NCBI GenBank assembly: GCA_009746045.1
Contig: RPFO01001846.1
Coordinates: 1 to 64,000, forward strand
Direction: 5' to 3'
From: Mesostigma viride
Taxonomy: Eukaryota; Streptophyta; Mesostigmatophyceae; Mesostigmatales; Mesostigmataceae
Length of the DNA stretch: 64,000 nucleotides
The number at the start of each line of letters is the position of its first letter. Position 1 is the first letter of the stretch. The translations under genes were made by a program, and so were the position numbers. The notes under the pieces are model-generated. The model searched no databases. It had not been told where the DNA came from and worked only from the letters and a program-made list of their open reading frames with translations. This document shows, one piece after another, positions 52,730 to 62,043 of this stretch.

Positions 52730-53150
52730 CATGCCTCCGTTGGGGGGTCATGTAGCACATATTCCTTGATGGGCGGTGGAAAGGAGAGAGCCGCGTAATC
52801 TAACTATCCTAACGCTAAGCTACCTAGTCTAGAAAAATCCTAACTGCCCTACTCGTCAAAACGAACTCCGATTGGGGGGAGGTGGCTTGCCCACAGGGTC
52901 GGGCGTGTGAGCCTTGACAATCTTCTGCCACCGCGTCTTGTTCTGCATGGCAGTCCAAAGAAGGGAGAGAGAGTGGATGCGGCATTCAATCTGGGCTGGG
53001 ACCAGTAGGTCATCCAGCAACACCTGTACGTAGTTCGTGACATGTTTCCCTACCCTTTTGCCAAAAGGGAATGTCCTTGGGGCCAGGCCAGGTCAGAATG
53101 TGCCGCCCTGGCTGGCCAAGCCGCTGGGGGCCTGCCAGACCAAGGGCGGT
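52730..53150 (-). mobile_element. LINE ORF2 C-terminus and 3' end, minus orientation
   Basis: Minus strand reads NYVQVLLDDLLVPAQIECRI, SLLWTAMQNKTRWQKIVKAH and ends near RSSFDE. The upstream part (53037-53150) matches 24213-24330. The 3' UTR ends in the terminal module at 52730-52765. It links the 24-kb and 30-kb fragments as one family. Confidence 0.8.
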
Positions 53151-53317
53151 GTCAACAACTTATACAACACCTATTTTCAACGTTTTGACCCTCCAAGCTC
53201 ACTATGGCCCCGTTTATGGGGCTCGTGTCGTTGCGTCATGTTGTGAAGGGCTCTCATTTTTCCCACTAGCTGTGTTGTACTGCGTTGTAATTGTGATTAA
53301 AAAATTAAATTAAATGA

Positions 53318-53435
53318 TAACATGCCTCCCGGGTCGGGAGATCAAGTAGCACATATTCCTTGATGCATGGATGGTGGAGTGGAGCTAGAGAGCCGCGTAA
53401 TCTAACTAAACTAACCTAACGCTAATCTAAGGCTG
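53318..53435 (-). repeat. LINE 3' UTR terminus, minus orientation
   Basis: Module with an altered stem (CCTCCCGGGTCGGGAG), then GTAGCACATATTCCTTGATG and the family 3' UTR (GCCGCGTAATCTAACTAA). Confidence 0.75.
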
Positions 53436-53439
53436 GCCC

Positions 53440-54057
53440 GGCACCCGTGCTCAGGACTCACCTTTAAGTACATGGCGGACAAGCTGTCGTTCCTTAAATG
53501 CCGCAAGAAGCTCTCGGAGACTCGCTAGCTTCACGCTGGACGACGACTTGACCCTGGCCCAGCAACAGCGGCGACGCGAGCTATGGCCGACCTACCTTCA
53601 GCTCCGGCAGAGCGCAAGGGGGAAGCTAGCCGGTATACTGGAGGGGGGCGGTCATCCACGTTGACCACAAGCCCTGGCAGCCCCCCCCTGCCACCTCAGA
53701 CTAGGGAATATATACCAGTAGTGTAGATTAGTCAGGCTTAGCCTAGCATGTGGCCCACGCGCATGTGCGCCCATAATGGCCCCCATGGATGATGCCTTCA
53801 GAATTTAGCCACGCCCTGCCTATAATGGGAACCCCATGGATGTCGCATTAAGAATTTAGCCATGCTATGCCATGCAGAGAGATGCTCTCTGTCGAGAAGC
53901 CATGCCCTAGCTCTTGTATAGCCATGATGATCTTCCCCCACATGACATACTCCCCCTTAGCTGGGCATAGTGTGAAGATCATGAGGGTGCAGGTGCCCTG
54001 GTGCACCTAGAGCAAGGGCTGCTTACATTTCCACCCTTGCAGGAATTAATTAATTAA
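53440..54057 (+). mobile_element. ORF1-only LINE fragment: ORF1 end plus 3' UTR
   Basis: Reads FTLDDDLTLAQQQRRREL and PTYLQLRQSARGKLAG, stops, then runs into the 3' UTR (CCTCAGACTAGGG to CACCCTTGCAGG) and an AATTAATT tail. Repeats the ORF1-to-3' UTR layout of copy B. Confidence 0.8.
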
Positions 54058-54530
54058 TTAATTATCAACATCACTCCGTTGGGAGTAAATGTAGCACATA
54101 TCCCTCAGAAGGGGCATATGGCTTTTAATACACTCTAGGCAACTTCATGCAAGGGTGGGAATGTAAACGACACTTGCTCTAGGTGCACCAGGGCACCTGC
54201 ACCCTCATGATCTTCACACTATGCCCAGCTAAGGGGGAGTATGTCATGTGGGGGAAGATCATCATGGCTATACAAGAGCTAGGGCATGGCTTCTCAGCAG
54301 GGAGGGACTCCCTGCATGGGCACTGCATAATTAAATAAAGCTAGGCGTCATCTGGAGGGTGGCTCATCATAGGCACACATGTACATGACTAAAAAGGCTA
54401 GGCCTAAGCTGGTATAGTGCCTGTAGTAGGCGGGAACCCTTGCAGGAAGTAGCCCAGAATGTATTAAAAGCCATATGCCCTTCTCAGAGATATGTGCTTC
54501 ATGTACTCCCAACGGAGTTATGTTTCTAAT
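54058..54530. repeat. Two LINE 3' UTR pieces fused in opposite orientation
   Basis: 54058-54434 is a minus-strand 3' UTR starting with its terminal module. 54435-54530 is the plus-strand last 95 bp ending ACTCCCAACGGAGTTATGTT. From 54530 to 54811 only the telomere-like tract is notable. Confidence 0.8.
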
Positions 54531-54665
54531 TAATTAATTAAGTAGCTTCCATCATCATTCCGTCATCATTCCGTCATCGCGACTAGGAGAAGTGCACCAC
54601 CCTTATGCTGGCATCTGCCACCCCTATAGTGACCCTATAGTGACCGCGGCCTAGGATGGGTCTCA

Positions 54666-54696
54666 CCCTAAGCCCTAAACCCTAAAACCCTAAACC
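54666..54696 (+). repeat. Telomere-like CCCTAAA tract
   Basis: CCCTAAG then CCCTAAA, CCCTAAAA and CCCTAAA, four degenerate units of the plant-type telomere repeat, internal in this window. Confidence 0.6.
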
Positions 54697-54811
54697 ACTT
54701 GCAAAAACAGAAGTGCCCCCTGCCACCACTGCTCACCAGATTGTGACATTTAGGCTGGCATCTGTCACCACCCCGGCAGTTGTGATGGTGTGTTGGGGGT
54801 GTGACAAGGAT

Positions 54812-55183
54812 GGCGAAAAATTGCACGTACTTACTCTTATATAAAGAACGCCCAATTTTTCGCCACCCTGCCACCCCTTGGCGCGGGTCATAGGAGGTGT
54901 TTGTCAAGGTGTGACAGGATGGCGAAAAATTGCACGTACTTACTCTTAAGAAAAGAACGCCCAATTTTTCGCCACCCTGCCACCCCTTGGCGCGGGGTAT
55001 AGGAGGTGTTTGTCAAGGTGTGAGAGTGATGGCGAAAAATTGCACGTACTTACTCTTAAGAAAAGAACGCCCAATTTTTCGCCACCTTCCCCCACTGGCC
55101 GGCGCTGAGGTGGCGTGGGTTGTTGGATGTGGCGAAAAATTGCACGTACTTACTCTTAAGAAAAGACCGCCCAATTTTTCGCC
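54812..55183. repeat. Four hairpin-forming repeats with 12-bp arms
   Basis: Each has GGCGAAAAATTG and CAATTTTTCGCC separated by 29 bases (CACGTACTTACTCTTAAGAA and so on): 54812-54864, 54921-54973, 55031-55083, 55131-55183. Spacing is about 100-110 bp, with homologous spacers (CCACCCCTTGGCGCGG) between the first copies. They sit just outside the left end of the viral block. Confidence 0.92.
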
Positions 55184-55316
55184 ATGGCCTCGCAGGGTGA
55201 GGGAGCCGGCGAGGGCCGCGCGGCGGGGTGTGACCGAACCGGATGGGCCTCCGATTTGCATGGGAAGCAGTTGTCGCTGGCAACGATAACTACATGCATG
55301 GCAGAAACGCGTTCCA

Positions 55317-58300
55317 TTAAAAATATTTATTACTTATCCGCCCCTGCAGGAAAGGAGCGATTTCATCCATCGACAGGCCAGACAACGACGTGATCGAATA
55401 ATCCTTCTCATCACCCCACCACGAGGGTTTATACCTATCAAGAAACGCGTGCATGTCCGCCTTCGAAATTTCCAAGTAACCACCGCCACGGCTATTGCCC
55501 TTCGCCCCTTTGGCAGAAATTCCCAGAGTCGGGCTTAACAATCTGTTTGAGCCCGCTACATTGTGCAAAAGAAAGACTACCAGCCTCGCCTGCTCGCCGT
55601 TGGTATCCAAATGTTGAGCGCATGAACCAGGCCTTGTCGGCAATTTCGCTGTCAATTTTGTTCCCTAGTGCAATCGTCTCGTCGCGCGTCAACTTCATTG
55701 TGAGATTGGACGGATCAGCCGTCGTGATGAAGTCGATGATAGGCGTCCCTTCTAGTAGCTTGAGCGTAATGGCCAGAGACTGTGCTAGTCCAAAACGAGA
55801 ATACGCCTTCAAATCAAACAAGGACTCTGACTTCTGCAGAATCAACAGATTGTCTCTGAAATGCTCCTTGGTTCCTAGTCCCGTCAACTTCGAATATTGC
55901 CGAATGCCAGCGTACGCCTTCCTCCCCATCTCCTTGTCCAGAATTTGAGGGAGCTCGTCGTCGATGAGATCATACGGAATCATGTACAACCGGTGAACCA
56001 GTTCGTACACCGCCTTCAGACGCATTTCGTACGGTGAAAGTGGAACCGTGCCGCCGATTCTCCCCTCTAGATCCTTGTACTCCTCCTCGCTCAGAAGCAC
56101 CACCTCCCTGTCCTTGTCTGGATCTTCTAGTACCGGAAGCGGAGGGGCGTCGATGTCCCCCAACTCCTCCACTGCCGACACCTCCACGCCGTAGTCCTCC
56201 GTCAGTATCTTGATGAGATTTCCCTTGTAGTGGGACCTCGACACCGCGAGATCTTGCTGGTTCCGGCAGAAGAGACGGAACTTGGGGCAATTTCTGTCAT
56301 AGATACGCGACTTGTCCGCGCTCCAGTCGCAGACTACGTCGGCGTTGTCGAACAGCAGCTGGATGAGCGCAGTGTCCCCCGCGATCATGTTCTCGACGAT
56401 CGTGCCGTAGTCCGTTGGAGGCCTGTCAAGAAGCGAAGTCGTCTCGATAGAAGATGACCATCTCTCCCTTGACTAAGTGGCGCACCCTGAAAATTTGCTG
56501 GAGGGTTGTCGTGTAGCTCGCGTAGTATCCCCGTTGATGAAGATCCCACCATGCTGTCGAACGTGTGCTCCGTGTAGCTGACTCCAACCGTGATCGTGGG
56601 CTGAAGATCAAAAGTCCAAGTCAGCCCACGCAGCATTCGCGCCAACCTCCAGATCCTCCTTGCTCGTCAGACTAGTGTAGAGACGCCCATTCTTCTGCTC
56701 GTGATTTTTAGTGCCTCATACGCCATGGCGGCCTCTTTTTTGCCAGACATTGGGCAGAAAATCCTCTCCCGGCCTCTATCCTCCTCTCACACTCAGCGAC
56801 AAAGCGGTCCACGCAGACCTTTCGCCAGTTCTTTTCTGATGTCACGTCCACCCATCGCAGAGTCCTGTTGGTAGGGCGCCTGAAGGTGTTGCAATCCACC
56901 TCCATAGTATCCGCCGCGCGATAGGCCGCTATGAACTCGTATACCTTTCGAGTAACGGTAGCGTCTAGCGCAATCACGACCTTGGACGTCTCAATGAGCC
57001 TGATGAACTTCCTCAACACCTCGCGCTTGTTATCCACGTGGCGCTGCGAAATCGCGGTGAGGGTGTTATATATTTCGTCTAGGATGAGGAGATCGAACGG
57101 TTGGTCTGTGACGCGCAAGATGCTGTTAAGAACGACCAGCACCCTGTCATCAGACATCATCCCCTTCGGACCGCTGGTAGTGACGGAAATTCGGGTCACT
57201 GGACAAGAGATGGAACGCGTTGTCCTCCCACGCAATCGTCCTCCCACCTCGCCCAGAGACTTGTAGTTGCGATCCTCCTCCTTGGACAGGCTGATGTTGG
57301 CAACGATGCAGCACACGCGAATACCTGGATCCCTCCTCACCGCCTCGTTGACGAGTTCACGAATCCTCTCAGATTTACCTGTCCCGCAGTTGGACTGGAC
57401 GAGGAAGGTGCTCTTATGCGGTCCCCCAAATAGCGCATCCCAGCTGAATGGCTTGATTTTTTCGGACGAATACGTGTGAGTGAACGGCACTTGGTCAGAT
57501 CCCGGTTGCTGCATCACGGGAGGTGCGATCTCGATCTTGCGAGCGTCTGGCGATTTCCTGTAGCAGTCATAAAAAACTTGTCCTGACGGGTATTGGAGCG
57601 TGAATGGGCCGTTCTTCTCGTGCACCTTGTTGCATATGAGGCAGATGTGATCGTCGCATTGCTGGTACTTCACCCTCACGAGCTTGACGTCTGGAGACAA
57701 CTCAATGTAGCCGCACTCGAGATAGTCACACTCCGGAGCCACCTTCTCCATCGCCGCGAGAGATGCAGAAACGTCAATGTCCTTGCCCGCCGCCTTCACC
57801 GTGCACTCGCGACGTCCGCGAACCCCTCTCCTCTTCAACGATGCCGCCCAGTCCGGGGGCGCACTCACCAATACCCCGCCCGAGACGTCGTCCGGCGAGT
57901 AGATGTTGATGAGATGGTCGAGGAAGTCACTAGACGAGCCTTCACATGTGCGCAGAATTCCCAGAGGGTCAGTGTCCCCGAATTTGTGCATCCCGACGCA
58001 TCGGAAAAGACTGTCTCTCCTGTAGACTGCTTCGTCGATCACCGTGTCCATTTCACCGAAATAGTCAGCTGGGTGGCGGCAGATCTCGTCGAATTGCTCT
58101 TGACCGTTCACTTTGAACTTCAGCAGCTCGTGCGCGTCCTCGTGAACGGGAGATGACAGGTCGAAAGACGCGCGCTTGATGAAATCGGTGAGGCCGCTGT
58201 ACCAAAACACTCTCGCGTCCAGGTCGGCAAGAACGAGACCGCGCACGACGATGTGGAAAGACGACTTGAACAAATCCTTCTTCATGCGAGACGCCGTGCT

Positions 58301-58795
58301 GACCTCGTAGCGAAAGTCCTTGGTTGCGATGTTCAGGACGACGCGGCAGTACTCGTCGTGAACACGGCGAAAGTGTCCCGGGTAATCGATGTTCGCCAGA
58401 CGCTCGTCATCTGGGTCGACCTTGTCGTCAATGTCGACGTACGCCCACGACGGGTCGTCGGGTTGTATGACTTCGTCGAGCGTGCGGCGAACGGGATGAG
58501 CAGCACACTCCGCATAGATCCGCGAAAAGTCTGCGAGGTTGCCATAATGCGCGTACTCGTTGGCGTCCTTCGTGTTGATGCCACGCGCACAAATGAAGCG
58601 ATGGCCGAGAGACACCCCGCCTCTTTTGTGGGAGCCTTCTTGTAGCGCCATTGCGTGACGACCTTGTTCATGTCTCATGGGTGGCCTCGGGTGGTGGTGG
58701 AGTAGAGCCAGCCACGGAATGTCAACGTCCTTTATACTCCCACGGTGCTTTCTAGAAGGTTCGACTGTGACGACACGACTCGGTTCAGACGACAT
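55317..58795 (-). pseudogene. Viral primase-helicase (AEP primase plus UL9-type SF2 helicase), frame-broken
   Basis: Replication protein, about 1160 residues if joined. The first 695 residues are one frame: an archaeo-eukaryotic primase-like part (WAYVDIDDK as the Asp pair, SSFHIVVRG, RRDSLFRCVGMHKFGD), a Cys/His cluster (CDDHICLICNKVH), then Walker A QSNCGTGKSERI, Walker B LLILDEIYNTL and VVIALDATV, as in herpes origin-binding-type helicases. The helicase end is in several frames (PTITVGVSYTEHTFDSM, TTTLQQIFRVRHLVKGEM), then a 298-residue frame and a last piece ending GRISNKYF. The first break is at the six-T run at about 56740. Start ATG at 58795 is preceded by ATATACTATC. Confidence 0.75.
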
Positions 58796-58966
58796 GATAG
58801 TATATTACTTGTTTAGAAAAAAAAAAATTCAGATTATAAAATGCCAAACCCTCGAACCTCGACCCTCGAGAAAAATGTTCCCATGGAACTTTTATATTCC
58901 CTGTATAATGCATGCAGTTTAGAATACCCTTTTCGACATTCATGAAAATTTCCCACGGGAAACTAT

Positions 58967-60229
58967 CTACTTTTTCCTCGGCCTCAGCCGACGTCCGCCA
59001 GTCTCGCCACCCTGCCTCTCGTAAACGGCTCCTGTCAGTACGTCATGGCCCATCATGTCGCCAGCCCATTTACGTTTCTTAAATGAAGCGCCCTTCAGGA
59101 AACGAGTGATGTATGCTTGTCGCGTGGCGTCGATGCCTCCGTAAATCCGGTTGTAACGGGCGCTGTAGAGCTCGTGTTTGATCGGAATGCCAGGCTCTGA
59201 TTCGAAAAGGAATTTCTGTCCAGCCTTAGCACGGGCATCTAACGCTTTGATGAGCTTTCCGTACTTCTTCGGGATGACGACGTCATAAACTGGCATGCTG
59301 TGCTGCGTTTTGAAATTCTGGATGTAGAATCTCCTCTCGCTCGGGATGTAGCCGTTCTCGTGCGGTCCTAGCTCAGCGACCGAGTCGACGATGCGCATCT
59401 GGTCGTGATTGTAACGCGTCGGTGGTAGATCTTCACCCGAGAGATAGATCAAGCCCATGAGCGCGGCGTCGGACGTGGGATCGGCTTCGTACTCTGCTTT
59501 GGCGATCTTCTGGAGCTGTTCGTACGTGTACCTCAGCGGCTTGTTCTCGGCACGGTCAAACCGTCTGTCCAGGTCACCAACCTTCAGCTCCCTGACGCGA
59601 GCAGTGTACGCGTCCGTAACGTGACTTGGGAGCCTCTTCTCGGGCGGCATCATTCGGTTCACGCCGTTGATGACCCCGAGGAGCTGCTTCTCATTCTCCC
59701 TCCAGGCGTCGTCCTTCGAGTGCTGGGTCTTGCGCTTGGGTTCTGATGTCTCGTGCACCACGCGAAGAACACGAGCTGTGTCGGCAAGGCAATCAACGGA
59801 CTCGTACTGCGAGCACCCCAGTTTGTCGAGCAGGACCCGCATCCTGCCAATGTATCCCAAAGCGGTCTTGCGAGTCGCCCCGCGCTCCTTCGATGGCCTG
59901 CCACGCTCGTGCTGCTCTGGTCGCGCTTCCGCTGCGGCGACGGCCTCGTCGAAGGTCCAGTACCGCCCTCCTCCAGCTCGCGCAGGCGATTCCTCGTGGT
60001 GCGGTGGCTCCGGCGAGGGTGGAGAGGTCGCCTGCAAGCCGATTTTTTCCGCGCACTCGGGGTTATTTGCGATCCATCGATCACTGGGATTCCAGACGCC
60101 CTTCTTGACCTTGCTTTTCGCCGAGATGCAGTTCGTCTGGTCGCGGGCGATTGCTCGCCTCTTCGCCTGGGCCCGTCGCCATTGCTCGCGACGCTCCTCT
60201 ACGGTCACCGTCATCTGATGACTGAACAT
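58967..60229 (-). CDS. Tyrosine recombinase (integrase), 420 residues
   Basis: Likely integrates or resolves the virus genome by strand exchange through a Tyr-DNA bond. The N-terminus is Arg-rich (EERREQWRRAQAKRRA), followed by a core-binding-like helical region (LGYIGRMRVLLDKLGCSQ). Catalytic-domain features: an Arg in LPPTRYNHDQM (about 270), a Lys in NFKTQHS (about 308), the ATRQAYITRFL Arg (about 366), MGHD His (about 395) and VYERQ Tyr (about 403), in the order R-K-R-H-Y. It ends in a basic tail RRLRPRKK. Intact. Its start overlaps the end of the AT-hook gene in another frame, so the two are probably cotranscribed. Confidence 0.85.
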   Translation of the reverse strand: MFSHQMTVTVEERREQWRRAQAKRRAIARDQTNCISAKSKVKKGVWNPSDRWIANNPECAEKIGLQATSPPSPEPPHHEESPARAGGGRYWTFDEAVAAAEARPEQHERGRPSKERGATRKTALGYIGRMRVLLDKLGCSQYESVDCLADTARVLRVVHETSEPKRKTQHSKDDAWRENEKQLLGVINGVNRMMPPEKRLPSHVTDAYTARVRELKVGDLDRRFDRAENKPLRYTYEQLQKIAKAEYEADPTSDAALMGLIYLSGEDLPPTRYNHDQMRIVDSVAELGPHENGYIPSERRFYIQNFKTQHSMPVYDVVIPKKYGKLIKALDARAKAGQKFLFESEPGIPIKHELYSARYNRIYGGIDATRQAYITRFLKGASFKKRKWAGDMMGHDVLTGAVYERQGGETGGRRLRPRKK

Positions 60230-60575
60230 GAGACAATTTTTTGGCTCGAGGCTTTTTATACCCTACGGGGTGGATCCTTGGGCGCCCTCGAGGCCGTTTC
60301 GGTTCGTGTCGTTTTTCCGTTTTGGAGGGTGAGCGCCCACGTGGACGCCTGCGATCGCCCACCAAGGCGAGGATGGCCAATCGGATTTCGGGGCTCATGT
60401 CGTGACAGGTGGACGGAATCGTGTCGTGGTGGCCTGCTTCTTGAAGGATCCTGACGACACGTTCTAGAGTTTTCTGCCCCAGTCGAGAACCCGAACAATA
60501 TCGGAGGAGTGCTTGGGTGTCCAACACGTACTCCTTCTCGGCGCCTGCGTATCGTTTGATGGACGGAATATCCAT
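60081..60575 (-). CDS. Small basic protein with an AT-hook
   Basis: 164 residues. Start MDIPSIKRYAGAEKEYVLDT; a helical N-terminal half, then a basic stretch with PKRPRGRPRIH, a canonical AT-hook that binds the minor groove of AT-rich DNA. The C-terminal 50 residues overlap the recombinase start, so the true end may be earlier if a base is missing. The upstream sequence ATATACTATGG resembles that before the helicase. Probably a DNA-binding or regulatory protein. Confidence 0.6.
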   Translation of the reverse strand: MDIPSIKRYAGAEKEYVLDTQALLRYCSGSRLGQKTLERVVRILQEAGHHDTIPSTCHDMSPEIRLAILALVGDRRRPRGRSPSKTEKRHEPKRPRGRPRIHPVGYKKPRAKKLSHVQSSDDGDRRGASRAMATGPGEEASNRPRPDELHLGEKQGQEGRLESQ

Positions 60576-60597
60576 AGTATATCATGTTCAGAGAAAA

Positions 60598-61480
60598 TTA
60601 TTTTATCGAGAGAAATGTATTGAAGTTTCGACGAAACATTTTTTTCGGGTCGCGCTGGTCGAAGTCGACAGCGAAGAAGTCGTGAGGATCGTCCTTGACG
60701 GCGTGGTCCCATAGCGCGAGAAACTCGTCCGGCGCCACAGCCCCCGCGCTCTCTTCCGCGATCTGTCGCGCGGCTCGATGGTCCTTCGTTCTGAACAGCG
60801 CAAGAAACGATATATTCGCTCGCACTGCTCGTGGTACGCCACCGCTTGTGTACGCCTGTGTCAGGAAAATCATGCTCGTGAGGAAGTGTCTGTGTTTGAA
60901 CGCGAAAGCCGCAACAGCGTTTTTGCTAGAGCTCTGATAGAGGGCACTGCCTTGCATGTCGTCTATCAGAATGAGCGACGAAGGAGGACCGTGCTCGAAC
61001 CTTGTCGCAGGTTTATCCCAGTTCATTGCATCAAGGCGTAGGTACATGGAGAGGTCCATGAGTTCTGCGTTTTTTTCCCATCCACGTATTCGCGTTTGAA
61101 CGTTTCCCAGACCTTGAGATCGTCCTTGTACCTCTCGTATTCGTGGAGGTCAGACTTTATATGATCTATCATCCCATCGAATGCCAGGTTAGAGTAGACT
61201 TCCATCGTCATAGCTGGTTCCGGGAGCTCATTGTATTTTGGCTCCGTGTGGGCACTCCCTGAAATGAGGTACAGCTTGTCGAATGAGTTTTAGCAAAGTA
61301 AGCCTTCGCCATGTTGACTGCCGATGTAGTTTTCCCAGACCGTCGAGCTCCGCAGAAGTTTGCGATGAAATGAAGACTCGGCATATTCGGTGGAGCAGGA
61401 CGCTGTGGGGCGTATCGTTGCTTGATGTCTTTGTTCTCAAGTGAATGAATTCGTCGCTCTTCGATGATAGCCATTATCAT
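60598..61480 (-). pseudogene. Genome-packaging ATPase (A32/FtsK-HerA type), in three frames
   Basis: Would pump DNA into the capsid. Piece 1 (61480-61208): FIANFCGARRSGKTTSAVNM, Walker A. Piece 2 (61211-61023): DGMIDHIKSDLHEYERYKDD. Piece 3 (61059-60598): SSLILIDDMQGSALYQSSSK, Walker B, then SMIFLTQAYTSGGVPRAVRA with the sensor-like Gln/Thr, and a C-terminus ending FNTFLSIK. Together about 294 residues, normal for this family in virophages and Polinton-like viruses. Both joins need one added base. The start is 12 bases after the stop of the coiled-coil gene. Confidence 0.82.
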
Positions 61481-61492
61481 TCTGAAGACATT

Positions 61493-62019
61493 TTAATCGT
61501 CCAGACTAGCAAGGAGAGACGCGCGGATGGCGGCCATGCGCATCTCGTATGGCGTCATCGCGACAGGTGGCGGTGGTGGAGGTGGGAGCTGTCGGGTCTT
61601 GATCGGGGGTGGCGGAGAGTCCGGCTCTGTCTCCTTGGGCTTTCGACCCCGTCTTGGTTTTGGCGTGTCGGCGGGGGTTGAGGCGACGAATCTTCAGCGA
61701 GAAGGCGTTCAATCCGCGATTTGTTGCGGGCTTCTTGCAGCTCGAGTTCGACTAGCCTTTGCCGCTGAATCTCCAATTCCTTTGCAAGGACCTTTCGTTT
61801 CGTTATCTCTGCCTCCTTTTCCTCGTTTCGTCTCTTCTCCCTCTCGGCTTTTGCGCGTTGCTGGTAAACCCTCATTTTGTCGCGAAGGGCTTTTTTCTGT
61901 TCATCATTCAGCGGTTGTCCCTTTCGAATTGTCTTGACCAGGTCAACCTGCTCTTCCCGCGTCTCGGCGAAGGTTTCGTCTTGGTAGCTCGTTGGGGTCT
62001 CTGAAGCCTCAGAGGCCAT
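61493..62019 (-). CDS. Coiled-coil protein with AT-hook-like tail (one frame break)
   Basis: Starts MASEASETPTSYQDETFAET, then a long charged coiled coil (QQRAKAEREKRRNEEKEAEI, ELEIQRQRLVELELQEARNK). Near 61690 a base is missing; the better C-terminus is the next frame: TPKPRRGRKPKETEPDS, a proline run, then MTPYEMRMAAIRASLLASLD and a stop at 61493. About 175 residues. Unknown role; the neighbour of the packaging ATPase in the same operon-like unit. Only 24 bases separate its start from the divergent ORF. Confidence 0.65.
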
Positions 62020-62043
62020 GTTTATATTCTAGGTAGATAATAA
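62020..62043. promoter_or_regulatory. 24-bp divergent intergenic region
   Basis: Contains TTTATATTCTAGGTAGATAA: a TATA-like stretch and a TCTA motif on each strand (TTCTAGGTAGA). TCTA in AT-rich context is the late-promoter core in some giant viruses and virophages. The whole control region for two genes must lie here or inside them. Confidence 0.4.

Noticed and set aside
54812-55183. Hairpin repeats as the terminal inverted repeat of the virus
   Set aside because: Four direct copies at one side only; a matching opposite end is not in the window, so it cannot be called a TIR.
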